From the NCBI GenBank assembly GCA_000307305.1, contig DF158882.1, positions 991,495 to 1,055,494 on the forward strand: DNA of 64,000 bases, given 5' to 3'. Position numbers and translations under genes: made by a program. Below, one piece after another: positions 42,444 through 52,558 of this stretch. Below the pieces are notes generated by a model. It did no database searches and was not told where the DNA came from. It saw nothing but the letters and a program-made list of their open reading frames with translations. Position 1 is the stretch's first letter; each line of letters opens with the position of its first letter. This stretch comes from Enterobacteriaceae bacterium B14. Lineage in GTDB: Bacteria > Pseudomonadota > Gammaproteobacteria > Enterobacterales > Enterobacteriaceae.

Positions 42444-43022
42444 ATGTCTTTTGAATTACCCGCACTTCCATACGGAAAAAACGATCTAGAACCGCACATC
42501 TCTGCTGAAACCTTAGACTATCACTACGGTAAGCACCACAATACTTATGTTGTTAACCTAAATAATTTGGTCAAAGGCACCGAGTTTGAAGGCAAAACAC
42601 TAGAAGAGATCGTCAAGACTTCTAACGGTGGCATCTTCAATAATGCGGCTCAAGTTTGGAACCATACTTTCTACTGGAACTGCTTAGCACCTAATGGCGG
42701 CGGTGAGCCAACAGGCGCTGTTGCTGATGCACTGACTAAAGCATTTGGTTCTGTTGCTGCATTTAAAGAGCAACTAACTGACTCAGCTATTAAGAACTTT
42801 GGTTCTGGCTGGACTTGGCTGGTTAAAAAGGCAGATGGCAAGCTAGCTATCGTTAACACTTCCAATGCAGCAAACCCAATGACTGATGGTGACAAGCCAC
42901 TGCTGACTGTTGATGTGTGGGAACACGCTTACTACATCGACTATCGCAATGCGCGTCCTAAATATCTGGAAAACTTCTGGGCTCTGGTTAACTGGGAATT
43001 TTTGGCTAAGAACTTAGCTTAA
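42444..43022 (+). CDS. sodB: Iron superoxide dismutase
   Basis: 192 residues (E. coli 193). MSFELPALPYGKNDLEPHIS start, metal His in DYHYGKHHNTYV and NHTFYWNCL, signature DVWEHAYYIDYRN with metal Asp and His. The FeSOD type is supported by NHTFYWNCLAP and overall match to SodB. AAGGAGAG Shine-Dalgarno. Detoxifies cytoplasmic superoxide. Confidence 0.97.
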   Translation: MSFELPALPYGKNDLEPHISAETLDYHYGKHHNTYVVNLNNLVKGTEFEGKTLEEIVKTSNGGIFNNAAQVWNHTFYWNCLAPNGGGEPTGAVADALTKAFGSVAAFKEQLTDSAIKNFGSGWTWLVKKADGKLAIVNTSNAANPMTDGDKPLLTVDVWEHAYYIDYRNARPKYLENFWALVNWEFLAKNLA

Positions 43023-43065
43023 TATCCCTATCAATCTCATAAAAAGTGAGGTTGAGCGAGCAATA

Positions 43066-43093
43066 ATAAAGGCGGATAAATCCGCCTTTTTCA
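43066..43093 (+). terminator. Terminator after sodB
   Basis: Stem aaaggcgga (43068-43076)/tccgccttt (43081-43089), 4-nt loop, T-run. An A-run on the left makes it plausible for the convergent rhtA too. Confidence 0.85.
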
Positions 43094-43121
43094 TACCGTT
43101 ATCTCTACCGACAAGCATCCA

Positions 43122-44012
43122 TCAAGTCTCAATCTCTTTAATCGCTGTTTTACTCTTACCAATTGTCATCGTTGCGCCTATCGAGGCGACGATAATACAT
43201 AGCAGCGCAGCCCACTGCCCTGTCGTCAGTGCTTCATGCAAGAAAATATACCCAAATAAAGCAGCGAGAGCAGGTTCGACGCTCATCAACGTACCAAACG
43301 TTTGAGAAGGCAGACGCGTTAACGCCACAATTTCCAAACCATAAGGCAAAGCTGAAGAAAAAATTCCCACCAATAAGGCGATAGGCAGTATTGACGGAGA
43401 GAACATGGCGGTTCCTGCATGATAAAAACCAATAGGGAAAATGATACTGGCAGCAACCAACGTCCCTAAAGCTACTGAAGCAGAACCACTCGCTGAACCG
43501 GCCCTCTTACCAAATATAATATAAAGAGCCCAGCATACCCCAGCAGACAACGCTAACATGGCGCCTTTAGGGTCCACATTTTCAATGCTATCGCCTATCG
43601 GTAATAAGAGATAGAGGCCTAATACAGCAAGCCCAATCCAAAAAAAATCAACGACCTTGCGTGAAGATAGCATGGCTACGGCTAAAGGCCCCGTAAACTC
43701 TAACGCAACTGCAATACCTAGTGGGATTGTTTTAATTGCCATATAAAATGTCAAATTCATAAATCCCAGAGCAACGCCATACACAATGATTGAACGCCAT
43801 GCTCTTAATGGAACCCGATTACGCCACGGCCTAAATACAGCAAGTAAGATCAGTGAAGAAAAACCCAGTCTTAGTGCTGTTACGCCTTCAGGGCCAATTA
43901 ATGGAAACAGTGTTTTAGCCAGTGTTGCACTAGACTGGATGGAAACCATTGAAATAATTAAAAGAAAAACAGGAAACAACATTGAACGCGATGACTGACC
44001 TAGTTGCGGCAT
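43122..44012 (-). CDS. rhtA: EamA-family exporter, RhtA-like (threonine/homoserine efflux)
   Basis: 296 residues with ten hydrophobic helices in two EamA repeats. SIQSSATLAKTLFPLIG, TIPLGIAVALEFTGPLAV and LTRLPSQTFGTLMSVEPALAAL are close to E. coli RhtA (295 aa). Exports threonine, homoserine and related amino acids. In E. coli rhtA is elsewhere and ydhP lies here, so this is a local rearrangement or a paralogue. Confidence 0.85.
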   Translation of the reverse strand: MPQLGQSSRSMLFPVFLLIISMVSIQSSATLAKTLFPLIGPEGVTALRLGFSSLILLAVFRPWRNRVPLRAWRSIIVYGVALGFMNLTFYMAIKTIPLGIAVALEFTGPLAVAMLSSRKVVDFFWIGLAVLGLYLLLPIGDSIENVDPKGAMLALSAGVCWALYIIFGKRAGSASGSASVALGTLVAASIIFPIGFYHAGTAMFSPSILPIALLVGIFSSALPYGLEIVALTRLPSQTFGTLMSVEPALAALFGYIFLHEALTTGQWAALLCIIVASIGATMTIGKSKTAIKEIET

Positions 44013-44062
44013 CGTCTACCCTTATATCTCTTTATCATTTTTAGACATTATGTTTGCTCAAT

Positions 44063-44089
44063 AAAAAAGGCGGTGTATCACACCGCCCT
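44063..44089 (-). terminator. Terminator after ynhF
   Basis: Stem ggcggtgt (44069-44076)/acaccgcc (44080-44087) with a 3-nt loop. On the minus strand TTTTTTAT follows. It sits 26 bp after the ynhF stop. Confidence 0.88.
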
Positions 44090-44114
44090 CATCTGTGGCT
44101 TATCGCTAAACTGA

Positions 44115-44204
44115 TCAGTTCATAACTGCAATACTGGCATAAATGACAATAAAGCATAATGCACACATTGTAGTACCTAGCGCCATTTTAAGATCTGTAG
44201 ACAT
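44115..44204 (-). CDS. ynhF: Small membrane protein YnhF
   Basis: 29 codons, MSTDLKMALGTTMCALCF and on through one hydrophobic helix to AVMN. The first six residues and the length are the same as E. coli YnhF, which also lies next to purR. AAAGGAG stands 6 bases before the ATG, and a strong terminator follows. A single-span inner-membrane small protein of unknown function. Confidence 0.88.
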   Translation of the reverse strand: MSTDLKMALGTTMCALCFIVIYASIAVMN

Positions 44205-44475
44205 AATTGCTCCTTTCTACGTATGATTATTGGTGACAAAAACAGTACTGCTTAATTTGTGGTTATTTTCCCATAAATCTTGATAGAAATCTTGTTATGA
44301 TGACGCACTTCGGATAACTCGTTTGCTACCTTTGCTTCTTATCCTGAGATAATCGAGTACTCAGAACATTATTTTTAAATAGTGTGAAGTTAACGAATTT
44401 TAGCGCTTGTACAGCAAACCACTTTAAATAAACGATTACAGATTATAATTTGTAAGCTCAGGAGTTACTTTTTTC

Positions 44476-45501
44476 ATGGCAACAATTAAAGATGTAGCGA
44501 AACGCGCTGGCGTTTCTACTACCACTGTTTCGCACGTCATTAATAAAACGCGTTTTGTTGCAGAAGAAACGAAAGCTTCAGTATGGCTAGCTATCAAAGA
44601 ACTGAGTTACTCCCCTAGTGCGGTTGCCCGTAGCCTTAAAGTAAACCACACTAAATCCATTGGCCTTTTAGCAACCTCCAGTGAATCCCCCTACTTTGCA
44701 GAGATTATTCAATCAATAGAGAGTTGCTGCTATGCGAAAGGCTACACTCTGATCCTTTGTAATACTTATAACGACTTAGAAAAGCAGCAAGCGTACATCT
44801 CCATGTTGGCACAAAAGCGCGTCGATGGTTTACTCGTCATGTGCTCAGAATACCCTGAGGCTCTGCTTGAACTGCTAGAAGGTTACCGCTCAATCCCAAT
44901 GGTTGTAATGGATTGGGGTATTCCCCGAAGAGATTTTACTGATTCAATTCAAGATAATGCTGAGCTTGGTGGTTATATGGCAACTCGTTATCTTATAGAG
45001 CGCGGACACAGAGATATTGGCGCCATTACAGGCCAATTAGCAAAAAATACGGGTGGTGGCCGACATAGGGGCTTTCTTCGCGCAATGGAAGAAGCAAAAA
45101 TTGCCGTGCATGATGAATGGATCGTTCTCGGTGATTTTGAACCCGAGTCTGGCTATCATGCCATGCATCAAATTTTGGCCCAAAAGCAGCGCCCTACCGC
45201 AATATTTTGCGGTGGCGATATTATGGCAATGGGCGCGATTTGTGCAGCAGATGAGATGGGGTTACGCGTTCCACATGATATTTCGGTGATCGGTTATGAC
45301 AATGTCCGAAATGCGCGCTATTTCACGCCTGCATTAACAACCATCCACCAACCGAAAGAGCGTTTAGGTGCAATGGCCATTGATATGTTGCTGGATAAAA
45401 TAATCAATAAACGAGAAGCCCCTCAAACAATTGAAGTGCGGCCTCAGTTGGTCGAGCGTCGCTCCGTTGCCGATGGCCCATTCATTGATTATCGACGCTA
45501 A
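44476..45501 (+). CDS. purR: Purine repressor PurR
   Basis: 341 residues, the same as E. coli and similar along its length. LacI-type HTH ([20 protein letters not shown]) with hinge helix ([13 protein letters not shown]), then the periplasmic-binding-protein fold for hypoxanthine/guanine corepressor. It ends [16 protein letters not shown]. Represses purine nucleotide synthesis. Its probable operator in fhs (13865) lies in this window. ynjC follows 19 bp later, so both may share a transcript. Confidence 0.97.
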   Translation: MATIKDVAKRAGVSTTTVSHVINKTRFVAEETKASVWLAIKELSYSPSAVARSLKVNHTKSIGLLATSSESPYFAEIIQSIESCCYAKGYTLILCNTYNDLEKQQAYISMLAQKRVDGLLVMCSEYPEALLELLEGYRSIPMVVMDWGIPRRDFTDSIQDNAELGGYMATRYLIERGHRDIGAITGQLAKNTGGGRHRGFLRAMEEAKIAVHDEWIVLGDFEPESGYHAMHQILAQKQRPTAIFCGGDIMAMGAICAADEMGLRVPHDISVIGYDNVRNARYFTPALTTIHQPKERLGAMAIDMLLDKIINKREAPQTIEVRPQLVERRSVADGPFIDYRR

Positions 45502-45520
45502 GTGATCAAGGAAGGATACC

Positions 45521-47167
45521 TTGCGCTGGCTCTCTATCTTTCCCTTAGTATTAGCTCTTGCTGGCCTACTCCCTATGTTGGCCGGTCTTGGTGGGATTGC
45601 CCTTCCTGCATTTTATTCTGAAACAACGGCCCAGTTATCCTTAGAGTATTGGAGAAACCTTTTTGCATGGCCAGGCCTAGCTGAATCATTAGCTCTTTCA
45701 CTTTTTTCATCGATTTTCTCTACGATTATCGCGCTTATTTTAGGGATAAACTTAGCTGGCATTGCCTACTGCACGCCACAATGGCGACGGTGGCTTTCAC
45801 CTGCCTCCGCACTCTTGGCTATTCCCCATGCGGCTTGGGGAGCAGGGTTAGTACTGCTGCTTGCGCCCAGTGGCTGGCTTCTCCGCTTATTTTCACCTTG
45901 GCTGACAGGGCTACAACGTCCCCCAGATTGGCTCTTGATCAATGACCCTTACGCCATCAGCCTAACTCTAGCTATTGCTCTGAAAGAGATACCTTTTATT
46001 CTCCTTATGGTACTTAGCATCGCAAAACCGTTAAATATCGATCGGCAATTACAAATCATCTGTAGCTTAGGTTATTCGCCACTGGATGGTTGGCATAAAG
46101 TGATTGTTCCTCAGCTTTTGCCACAGTTACGACTCCCTATCTATGCTTTACTCGCTTATAGTCTTTCCATCGTTGATATATCACTGCTTATTGGCCCAAG
46201 CCGACCACCTACATTCGCTCTATTAATATGGCAATGGCTGACTGACCCTCAATTATTAATGCAGGGGCACGCTGCAGCAGGTGCATTACTACTTCTTAGT
46301 GTGACACTCTTATTAATGTGTATATATCGCTTAAGTGAAACGCTTTGGCTCGCAATAAACAAAATGCGCTTTACGGGGAATCGAAAAGTACGGCGAGCAT
46401 GGTCAATGCCAATATGGATAGTAGGCCTGCTGATAACGCTGGGGGCATATCTCACGCTTATGCTATGGTCGATTGCTCAACGCTGGCGTTTCCCTTCAAC
46501 CTTACCTGAGAAGATAAGCCTCGATACATGGTTGCAGACGATAGGAACGCTTAAAGCACCTCTTCTCGATACGGTGTTCATTGCTGCTATCGCCATTTTT
46601 ATGAGTCTTATTCTTGTCCTCGGTATCCTCGAGTGGCAAAAGAGATATAACCGCAATATCCCTGTTTTTTTACTTCTTTCACCTCTCTTACTCCCGCAAC
46701 TCAGCCTGATGTTTGGCCTGCAAGTTATGGCAGCAAGATTTAACTTATTAGGCCATTTTGGCTTATTAGTTTGGGGGCATATTCTCTTTATATTTCCCTA
46801 TATTTATTTAAGCCTGCGTGGTGCTTGGGAAAGCTATGACGAGCGGTTAACACAAATTGGCATTTCTCTTGGTAAAAATCACTGGCAATTATTCTGGCAT
46901 ATAAAATTACCACTACTTTCGCACCCCATATGTACTGCCGCTGCGTTAGGTTTTGCTGTCAGCTTAGGTTTATATTTGCCAACGCTAGCGTTAGGTGCAG
47001 GTAGAGTTTCAACACTCGCCACAGAGACAGTAGCCTATGCCAGCGGGATTGACCGGAAACTTGCTGCGGTTAGCGCACTATGGCAGACCTTGCTACCCTT
47101 AATCGTGTTTATCAGCTTAACGCGTCGTACTTATACTCATAAATATGCAGCAGCTCGCTCACGCTAA
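45521..47167 (+). CDS. ynjC: ABC transporter permease YnjC (double permease)
   Basis: 548 residues, TTG start with AAGGAAGGA at 45508-45516. Two tandem binding-protein-dependent permease modules, helices at about 45-270 and 300-540, each with an EAA-like loop (SLGYSPLDGWHKVIVPQ near 190 and SLGKNHWQLFWHIKLP near 450). This is the YnjC/ThiP-like fused permease type. It pairs with the ATPase YnjD downstream. The substrate-binding partner YnjB, adjacent in E. coli, is missing here. Substrate unproven (thiamine-like ligands have been suggested for the family). Confidence 0.88.
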   Translation: MRWLSIFPLVLALAGLLPMLAGLGGIALPAFYSETTAQLSLEYWRNLFAWPGLAESLALSLFSSIFSTIIALILGINLAGIAYCTPQWRRWLSPASALLAIPHAAWGAGLVLLLAPSGWLLRLFSPWLTGLQRPPDWLLINDPYAISLTLAIALKEIPFILLMVLSIAKPLNIDRQLQIICSLGYSPLDGWHKVIVPQLLPQLRLPIYALLAYSLSIVDISLLIGPSRPPTFALLIWQWLTDPQLLMQGHAAAGALLLLSVTLLLMCIYRLSETLWLAINKMRFTGNRKVRRAWSMPIWIVGLLITLGAYLTLMLWSIAQRWRFPSTLPEKISLDTWLQTIGTLKAPLLDTVFIAAIAIFMSLILVLGILEWQKRYNRNIPVFLLLSPLLLPQLSLMFGLQVMAARFNLLGHFGLLVWGHILFIFPYIYLSLRGAWESYDERLTQIGISLGKNHWQLFWHIKLPLLSHPICTAAALGFAVSLGLYLPTLALGAGRVSTLATETVAYASGIDRKLAAVSALWQTLLPLIVFISLTRRTYTHKYAAARSR

Positions 47168-47195
47168 ATATCTCATCGAACTAAGGGGAAAACTT

Positions 47196-47231
47196 ATGAA
47201 TCAATTTACAGAGAAGAGAACACGTGCTTAA
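47196..47231 (+). CDS. Possible 11-codon ORF coupled to ynjD
   Basis: MNQFTEKRTRA, preceded by AAGGGGAA at 47183-47190 with good spacing. Its stop overlaps the ynjD GTG start region by 8 bases. It may be a coupling mini-ORF for ynjD, or simply an accident of the ynjD ribosome site. Confidence 0.35.
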   Translation: MNQFTEKRTRA

Positions 47232-47859
47232 CTCCCCCGCCGCTCTACATATCAACACATTGACGCTTTCAGTAAATGGGGAAGCGCTGTTGGGCCCTCT
47301 TACTTTCGATGTTAACGCAGGGGAGATATTAACGCTGATGGGGGCTAGTGGATGTGGCAAATCAAGTCTACTTGCGGCGATTGCAGGACACCTCCCCCCT
47401 TCTTTCCAAGTTAATGGTGAGTGTTGGCTAGGCAATAACAACCTTCTGCTCCAAACAGCACAGCAGAGACGTATCGGATTGCTTTTTCAGGATGACTTAC
47501 TCTTTCCTCACTTAACTGTCGAAGAAAATCTTCTGTTTGCTCTTCCTGCCGAAACTCCAAATCGTAAACAAAAAGTACGTCAATCTCTTGAAAAGATATC
47601 CATGCATGAGCTTATCAGCCGCTATCCTCATGCACTTTCGGGTGGACAAAAAGCACGAATCGGGCTATTACGAACTCTGCTCTCAGTACCGAAAGCATTA
47701 GCACTTGATGAGCCTTTTGCAAAGTTGGATAAACCCTTACGCCGCGATTTTAAAGCTTGGGCGTTTAAACATATTCAAGAAGCCAATATTCCAGCTCTGT
47801 TAGTCACCCACGATGAAGAAGATGCGCCTATAGGTGGCAAGATATTGCGTCTGACATAG
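47224..47859 (+). CDS. ynjD: ABC transporter ATP-binding protein YnjD
   Basis: 211 residues, GTG start. Walker A GASGCGKSSLL, Q-loop LLFQDDLLFPHL, signature LSGGQKARIGLLR, Walker B ALALDEPFAKLD, and the switch His in LLVTHDEEDAP. Length and sequence match YnjD. Energises the YnjC permease. Confidence 0.9.
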   Translation: MLNSPAALHINTLTLSVNGEALLGPLTFDVNAGEILTLMGASGCGKSSLLAAIAGHLPPSFQVNGECWLGNNNLLLQTAQQRRIGLLFQDDLLFPHLTVEENLLFALPAETPNRKQKVRQSLEKISMHELISRYPHALSGGQKARIGLLRTLLSVPKALALDEPFAKLDKPLRRDFKAWAFKHIQEANIPALLVTHDEEDAPIGGKILRLT

Positions 47860-47915
47860 ATTAGCGTGACAAAAAACAAATAGATTTAAATTAACCTATC
47901 TATAGACCCAAAATA

Positions 47916-47946
47916 AAAAGCCCCACGGACTTACCCATGGGGCCAT
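47916..47946 (-). terminator. Terminator after htpX
   Basis: Stem gcccca/tggggc (47920-47925 with 47938-47943). On the minus strand CTTTTTATTTT follows, 20 bp after the htpX stop. Confidence 0.8.
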
Positions 47947-47964
47947 CAAAATAAACTAAATAGC

Positions 47965-48846
47965 TTACTTAATGTATTCACCAGAACGAAGAGCTTCAAT
48001 TCTCTTATCTAACGGTGGGTGAGACATAAATAACTCACTGAATGTTTTTGATTTGCCGTTGATGCAAAATGCCATCATCGAGCCTTCTTCCTGAGGCTCA
48101 TAGCTAGTTTTCAGACGCTGTAATGCCGCTATCATTTTCTCTTTACCAACTAATTTAGCTGAGCCTGCATCTGCATAGAATTCACGGTGTCTAGAGAACC
48201 ACATGGTGATGATGCTTGCCAGAAAACCGAACGCCAGCTCAAGAACCATGGATACTGCCATATAGATCATAGGATTGCCTGACCCAGAGCTTTCTCCATT
48301 ACGGTTCGATGACAAGAAGCCTGATGCAACTTGTGCCAATAAGCGAGAAATAAAAATAACAAAGGTATTCACTACGCCCTGTAACAGAGTCATTGTCACC
48401 ATATCGCCATTAGCTACGTGGCTAATTTCATGGCCAATAACTGCCTCTGCTTCATCCTGACTCATGTTTTGTAGCAGGCCGCTACTCACAGCGACTAAGG
48501 CCGCATTACGACGAGCACCGGTGGCGAAAGCATTTATGTCTGGTGCGTTATAAATTGCGACCTGTGGCATTGCAATGCCTGCTTGCTGAGATTGTCTTCT
48601 CACTGTTTCTAAAAGCCAGCGTTCCGTTGAGTTACCAGGCTGTTCAATGACCTGCCCACCCACAGAACGTAAAGCCATCCATTTAGATAGCAACAAAGAG
48701 ATAAAAGAACCACCAAAACCAAAGACTAAGGCCATCACCATGAGGCCTTGAACACTCTGGGATTGAATTCCTGTTAAACTAAGTATTAACCCGAAAACCA
48801 ACATAACTGCCAAGTTGGTCAATAGAAATAGTCCAATCCGCATCAT
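47965..48846 (-). CDS. htpX: Membrane protease HtpX
   Basis: 293 residues (the E. coli length). Two N-terminal helices (about 5-25, 32-53), then the M48 zinc site [14 protein letters not shown] with HExxH, two further helices (about 155-215), and the third zinc ligand region [14 protein letters not shown]. Cleaves damaged inner-membrane proteins together with FtsH; part of the Cpx response in E. coli. Confidence 0.97.
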   Translation of the reverse strand: MMRIGLFLLTNLAVMLVFGLILSLTGIQSQSVQGLMVMALVFGFGGSFISLLLSKWMALRSVGGQVIEQPGNSTERWLLETVRRQSQQAGIAMPQVAIYNAPDINAFATGARRNAALVAVSSGLLQNMSQDEAEAVIGHEISHVANGDMVTMTLLQGVVNTFVIFISRLLAQVASGFLSSNRNGESSGSGNPMIYMAVSMVLELAFGFLASIITMWFSRHREFYADAGSAKLVGKEKMIAALQRLKTSYEPQEEGSMMAFCINGKSKTFSELFMSHPPLDKRIEALRSGEYIK

Positions 48847-49131
48847 AGATTTAAATGCTCCTCATTATTACCGATTGCTTACCACACCTATAAGATATGG
48901 ACAGTTATATCAGTTTCAATGTTTATTCATTTTTGTCTTCCACAAAAAGTTTAAATTTACATTTTTATGGAGGGCATATCGTAGCACTCAGACTCTAACT
49001 AATTCGTTTAAAACCCAAAGAAGGATAGTGTTTAAGTAGATAGAGTCGCAAATAATTACAACTTATGTTATCGGTAGCCTAAAATATAGCGCGTATATTT
49101 ATCATCTCTTGTTTTGTTTTGCCCATTAAAG
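48847..49131. other. Intergenic region htpX-prc
   Basis: About 285 bp, AT-rich, containing the htpX promoter (minus strand). No gene or repeat recognised. Confidence 0.4.
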
Positions 49132-49170
49132 CAAAAAGAAAGGCGTACATAATATTGCACGCCTTTCTCT
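49132..49170 (-). terminator. Terminator after prc
   Basis: A 10-bp stem agaaaggcgt (49138-49147)/acgcctttct (49159-49168). On the minus strand TTTTTGC follows. Confidence 0.85.
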
Positions 49171-49197
49171 CACCAGAACCTAACTACTCACATCAGA

Positions 49198-51246
49198 TTA
49201 TTTAGCCGGACCCGCTTGGTCTGGCGCTTTTTTAAGTCCTTCCAACTTAGCTAAATCGCTCGCGATATGTACTGTTTCATCTAAATAAGGATCAGTACCC
49301 TTATAATCCTTTGGCAGATCTGCTATCGCTTTAAGTAAAGGCTTACCTTCACGTTTTAGACGGTCGTTAACTCGGGTCAAACGTAAAGCATCATCTTCAT
49401 TATTCTCTTTTTCTCTATCGGCATAGTTCAGAGAAATAATATAGCGCTTATCTTTATTCGCCTTATCTCGAGCAATATCCTGAGCAATAAACTGAAACTC
49501 TGGATCCTTGAGGATACGATCGTTATAAGCCTTAGTTAATGTTGGTAGATAAGATTTAACTTCATCAAAATTCGTATAACTTGCCGCTGGAATGCTATCC
49601 CATGGAAGCGCGTTATCTTCAAAGCTTTCACCTGTATCAGCAGGATCAACACCTGTCGGCATCACAATATCTGGGCTAACGCCTTTGCGTTGAGTGCTCC
49701 CGCCATTAATGCGATAGAACTTTTGAATCGTATATTGAACTGAACCTAAAGCAGGCCAATCCGCGCTCAACATCTGATCATAAATTCGATTTAATGAGCG
49801 ATATTGTTGAACAGTACCTTTACCGAAAGTTGGCTCCCCAACAATCAGTGCTCTGCCGTAATCTTGCATTGCTGCGGCAAAAATTTCTGATGCTGAAGCA
49901 CTGAAGCGATCCACAAGAACAATCAGCGGTCCTTTGTAGAATACGACATCGTCGGTGTCACGGTCCTCACGAATTTTTCCATTATTGTCACGAATCTGTA
50001 CCACAGGCCCACTAGGAATAAAGAGGCCAGACAGTGATACAGCTTCGGTTAGTGCACCGCCGCCATTGCTACGTAAATCCACAATAATGCTGCTTACTTT
50101 CTGTTTTTCCAGTTTCTGCAACTGTACTTTGACATCATCAGTCAGGCCGACATAAAAACCAGGAATATCTAAGACCCCTATTTTTTCTTTGCCTACCGTT
50201 TTGACTGACATTTTTACAGCGCGATCTTCCAGGCGAATACGCTCACGCGTTAATGTGACAGTGCGTGTTTTCGTTCCCTTGCCTGCAGGTAGAATCTCTA
50301 GGCGTACTTTACTGCCCTTCGGCCCTTTGATTAACGCGACAACGTCATCTAAACGCCATCCAATCACATCAATCATTGGCTTGTTCGTTTGCCCAACACC
50401 AACAATACGGTCACCAACAGATAATGCTTTACTCTTAGATGCTGGGCCACCGGGCACTAAAGAGTTGATCAGCGTGTAATCTTCATCCATTTGTAGGACT
50501 GCACCAATACCTTCCAGAGATAAACTCATTTCAGTATTAAATTGTTCAGTACTACGCGGGGAGAGATAGTTTGTGTGAGGGTCAATTTCACGCGCAAAGG
50601 CGTTCATAAACAGTTGGAAAACATCCTCACTATTCGTTTGAGTCAATCGCTTAATGGCGAACTGATAACGCTTCGTCAGAACATCTTTAATCTCTTTATC
50701 TGTCTTACCCGTAAGCTTCAGGTTTAATTCATCGTACTTCACTTTTGCAGCCCAAAGCTGGTTTAGCTCTTCGACGCTTTTAGGCCACGGTGCTTTCGCG
50801 CGGTCAAGGTCGATAGTATCCTTGCCAGTAAAATCCATCGGCTGATTAAGTAAAGATAAAGCATACTGGTAACGCTCAAATCGACGCTTCTGGGCCAGAT
50901 TATAAATGGCGTAGGCAGTGTCTAACTTGCCCGACTTCAGCTCATCGTCTAATCCTGTTTTCTTATCAGCAAATTGCTGAACATCAGACTCAAGCAATAC
51001 ATTATGGCTAAAATCTAATGAGTTAAGATAACGAGTAAATATCTTCTCAGAGAATGCATCATCAAGAGAAAATTGACGGTAGTGAGAACGAGTAAAACGC
51101 GCCGTCACACGCTCACTAATAGTGGCGTGCTGAGCTTCTTGCTTTAATTGTGGCAATTGATCTATACGGTAGACATTGTCACTACCGTAACTAATGCCAC
51201 ACCATAGCAAGCTAGCGGCAGCCGTTAATCTGCTGAGTCTATTCAT
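49198..51246 (-). CDS. prc: Tail-specific protease Prc (Tsp)
   Basis: 682 residues (E. coli 682). Signal peptide (MNRLSRLTAAASLLWCGISYG), PDZ domain around 240-320 (LEGIGAVLQMDEDYTLINSLVPGGPA), S41 peptidase domain with the catalytic Ser in DRFSASASEIFAAA and Lys in EPTFGKGTVQ, and a C-terminal helical domain. Periplasmic; degrades proteins with non-polar C-termini, including MepS with NlpI. Follows proQ by 20 bp in one operon. Confidence 0.97.
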   Translation of the reverse strand: MNRLSRLTAAASLLWCGISYGSDNVYRIDQLPQLKQEAQHATISERVTARFTRSHYRQFSLDDAFSEKIFTRYLNSLDFSHNVLLESDVQQFADKKTGLDDELKSGKLDTAYAIYNLAQKRRFERYQYALSLLNQPMDFTGKDTIDLDRAKAPWPKSVEELNQLWAAKVKYDELNLKLTGKTDKEIKDVLTKRYQFAIKRLTQTNSEDVFQLFMNAFAREIDPHTNYLSPRSTEQFNTEMSLSLEGIGAVLQMDEDYTLINSLVPGGPASKSKALSVGDRIVGVGQTNKPMIDVIGWRLDDVVALIKGPKGSKVRLEILPAGKGTKTRTVTLTRERIRLEDRAVKMSVKTVGKEKIGVLDIPGFYVGLTDDVKVQLQKLEKQKVSSIIVDLRSNGGGALTEAVSLSGLFIPSGPVVQIRDNNGKIREDRDTDDVVFYKGPLIVLVDRFSASASEIFAAAMQDYGRALIVGEPTFGKGTVQQYRSLNRIYDQMLSADWPALGSVQYTIQKFYRINGGSTQRKGVSPDIVMPTGVDPADTGESFEDNALPWDSIPAASYTNFDEVKSYLPTLTKAYNDRILKDPEFQFIAQDIARDKANKDKRYIISLNYADREKENNEDDALRLTRVNDRLKREGKPLLKAIADLPKDYKGTDPYLDETVHIASDLAKLEGLKKAPDQAGPAK

Positions 51247-51266
51247 GCCTTATCTGGCCTCCGGAA

Positions 51267-51965
51267 TCAGAACTGTAAATGCTCTGCGCGCACAATCATC
51301 GCCAGACCAGTAGAAAGCTGAACTCGAGCACCATCTTTCGAAACTTCCAGAATCGTCGCTTCAATTGAGCTTTGCCCTGCTTTCACACGCACATCTTGCC
51401 CAACACGAAGTTGAGTAATATCGGTAACAGCCTGACGAGGTTTCTGTGTTTCACTCTTTGGATGGGCTTTACGTTGCTGCTCAGGAGAGGTAGAAATAAC
51501 CGGAGTTGATGGTTTCTTCGGTGCTTGTCGTTCGCGTGAATGATTTGCTTTTTTTGCCGCTGGACGAGGTCGACGCTCTGTAACCGTTTCTCCAGCTTCA
51601 CGTTTTTGGACTTGTTGAGCAGCTCTATGAGCTTGAACACGAGCTTTCGCTTCTTCCAGCTGTTTACGCGCATGTTCCACGTGTTCTGCTTCAAGTTCGC
51701 CACATGAATTACCATCTAAATCGACACGCTGTGCACCCGTCTTAACGCCATACAAATAACGCCAGCTTGAAGTGTAAAGGCGCAGAGCCGAGCGGAGCTG
51801 TGTTTTACTTAGACTCTCGTCATTTGGTAAACGTTCTACCAAGTCTTTGAAAATGCCGATCTTAAGCGGACGTGCTTCACCTTCGGCAATAAAACAAAGC
51901 GGAAAACGCTCTGCCAGATATGCGATAACTTCTTTGCTACTATTCAACTTAGGTTGGTTTTCCAT
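51267..51965 (-). CDS. proQ: RNA chaperone ProQ
   Basis: 232 residues (the E. coli length). N-terminal FinO domain (about 1-120, with [19 protein letters not shown] and [15 protein letters not shown]), a basic, disordered linker (about 130-180) and a C-terminal Tudor-like domain ([20 protein letters not shown]). Binds structured sRNAs and mRNA 3' ends. Co-transcribed with prc. Confidence 0.96.
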   Translation of the reverse strand: MENQPKLNSSKEVIAYLAERFPLCFIAEGEARPLKIGIFKDLVERLPNDESLSKTQLRSALRLYTSSWRYLYGVKTGAQRVDLDGNSCGELEAEHVEHARKQLEEAKARVQAHRAAQQVQKREAGETVTERRPRPAAKKANHSRERQAPKKPSTPVISTSPEQQRKAHPKSETQKPRQAVTDITQLRVGQDVRVKAGQSSIEATILEVSKDGARVQLSTGLAMIVRAEHLQF

Positions 51966-52066
51966 GAAATTTCCTGATTACAACGGGTTTGCCAATCAGT
52001 ACAGGCATAAAGCAGGCGACATTATAGTGTCACCATTGGCAAAAGCCACGTTATACGTATGCAACA

Positions 52067-52558
52067 TCATACAGATGTGGCACATTTTGTACTATTACTT
52101 AACTCAAGTTGGCGCCCGAGAATATCCGATACCGCCTTAAGCCCGATTTCGTCATCTAGATCGAAGCGATTATAGACGGTACTATCAATATCTAATACCC
52201 CAATAATCGAACCAGATACCGTTAATGGTAATACAATTTCTGAATTACTCGCACTATCGCAAGCAATATGCCCAGGAAACGCATGTACATCAGCAATACG
52301 CTGTACTGAATTCTGAGCGACAGCAGTACCGCACACACCGCGCCCTACCGGTATCCTGACACAAGCAACCTTTCCTTGGAAAGGTCCTAAAATTAGGGTG
52401 TCATTCTCTAACAGATAAAACCCAACCCAGTTAATATCCTCAATACGCTCATTAAGAAGTGCACTGGCATTCGCTAATGCAGCGATACGATTGGGCTCTC
52501 CCTCAATTAATGCCCCAAGATCACGAGCCAATTCCGCATAAAAATCTTTTTTAGACAT
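52067..52558 (-). CDS. msrC: Free methionine-(R)-sulfoxide reductase MsrC
   Basis: 163 residues from the ATG at 52558 (MSKKDFYAELARDLG). GAF domain with the conserved cysteines in GKVACVRIPVGRGVCGTA and GHIACDSASNSEIVLP and the ligand region IGVLDIDS. Reduces free Met-R-sulfoxide. Upstream of proQ on the same strand as in E. coli. Confidence 0.94.
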   Translation of the reverse strand: MSKKDFYAELARDLGALIEGEPNRIAALANASALLNERIEDINWVGFYLLENDTLILGPFQGKVACVRIPVGRGVCGTAVAQNSVQRIADVHAFPGHIACDSASNSEIVLPLTVSGSIIGVLDIDSTVYNRFDLDDEIGLKAVSDILGRQLELSNSTKCATSV

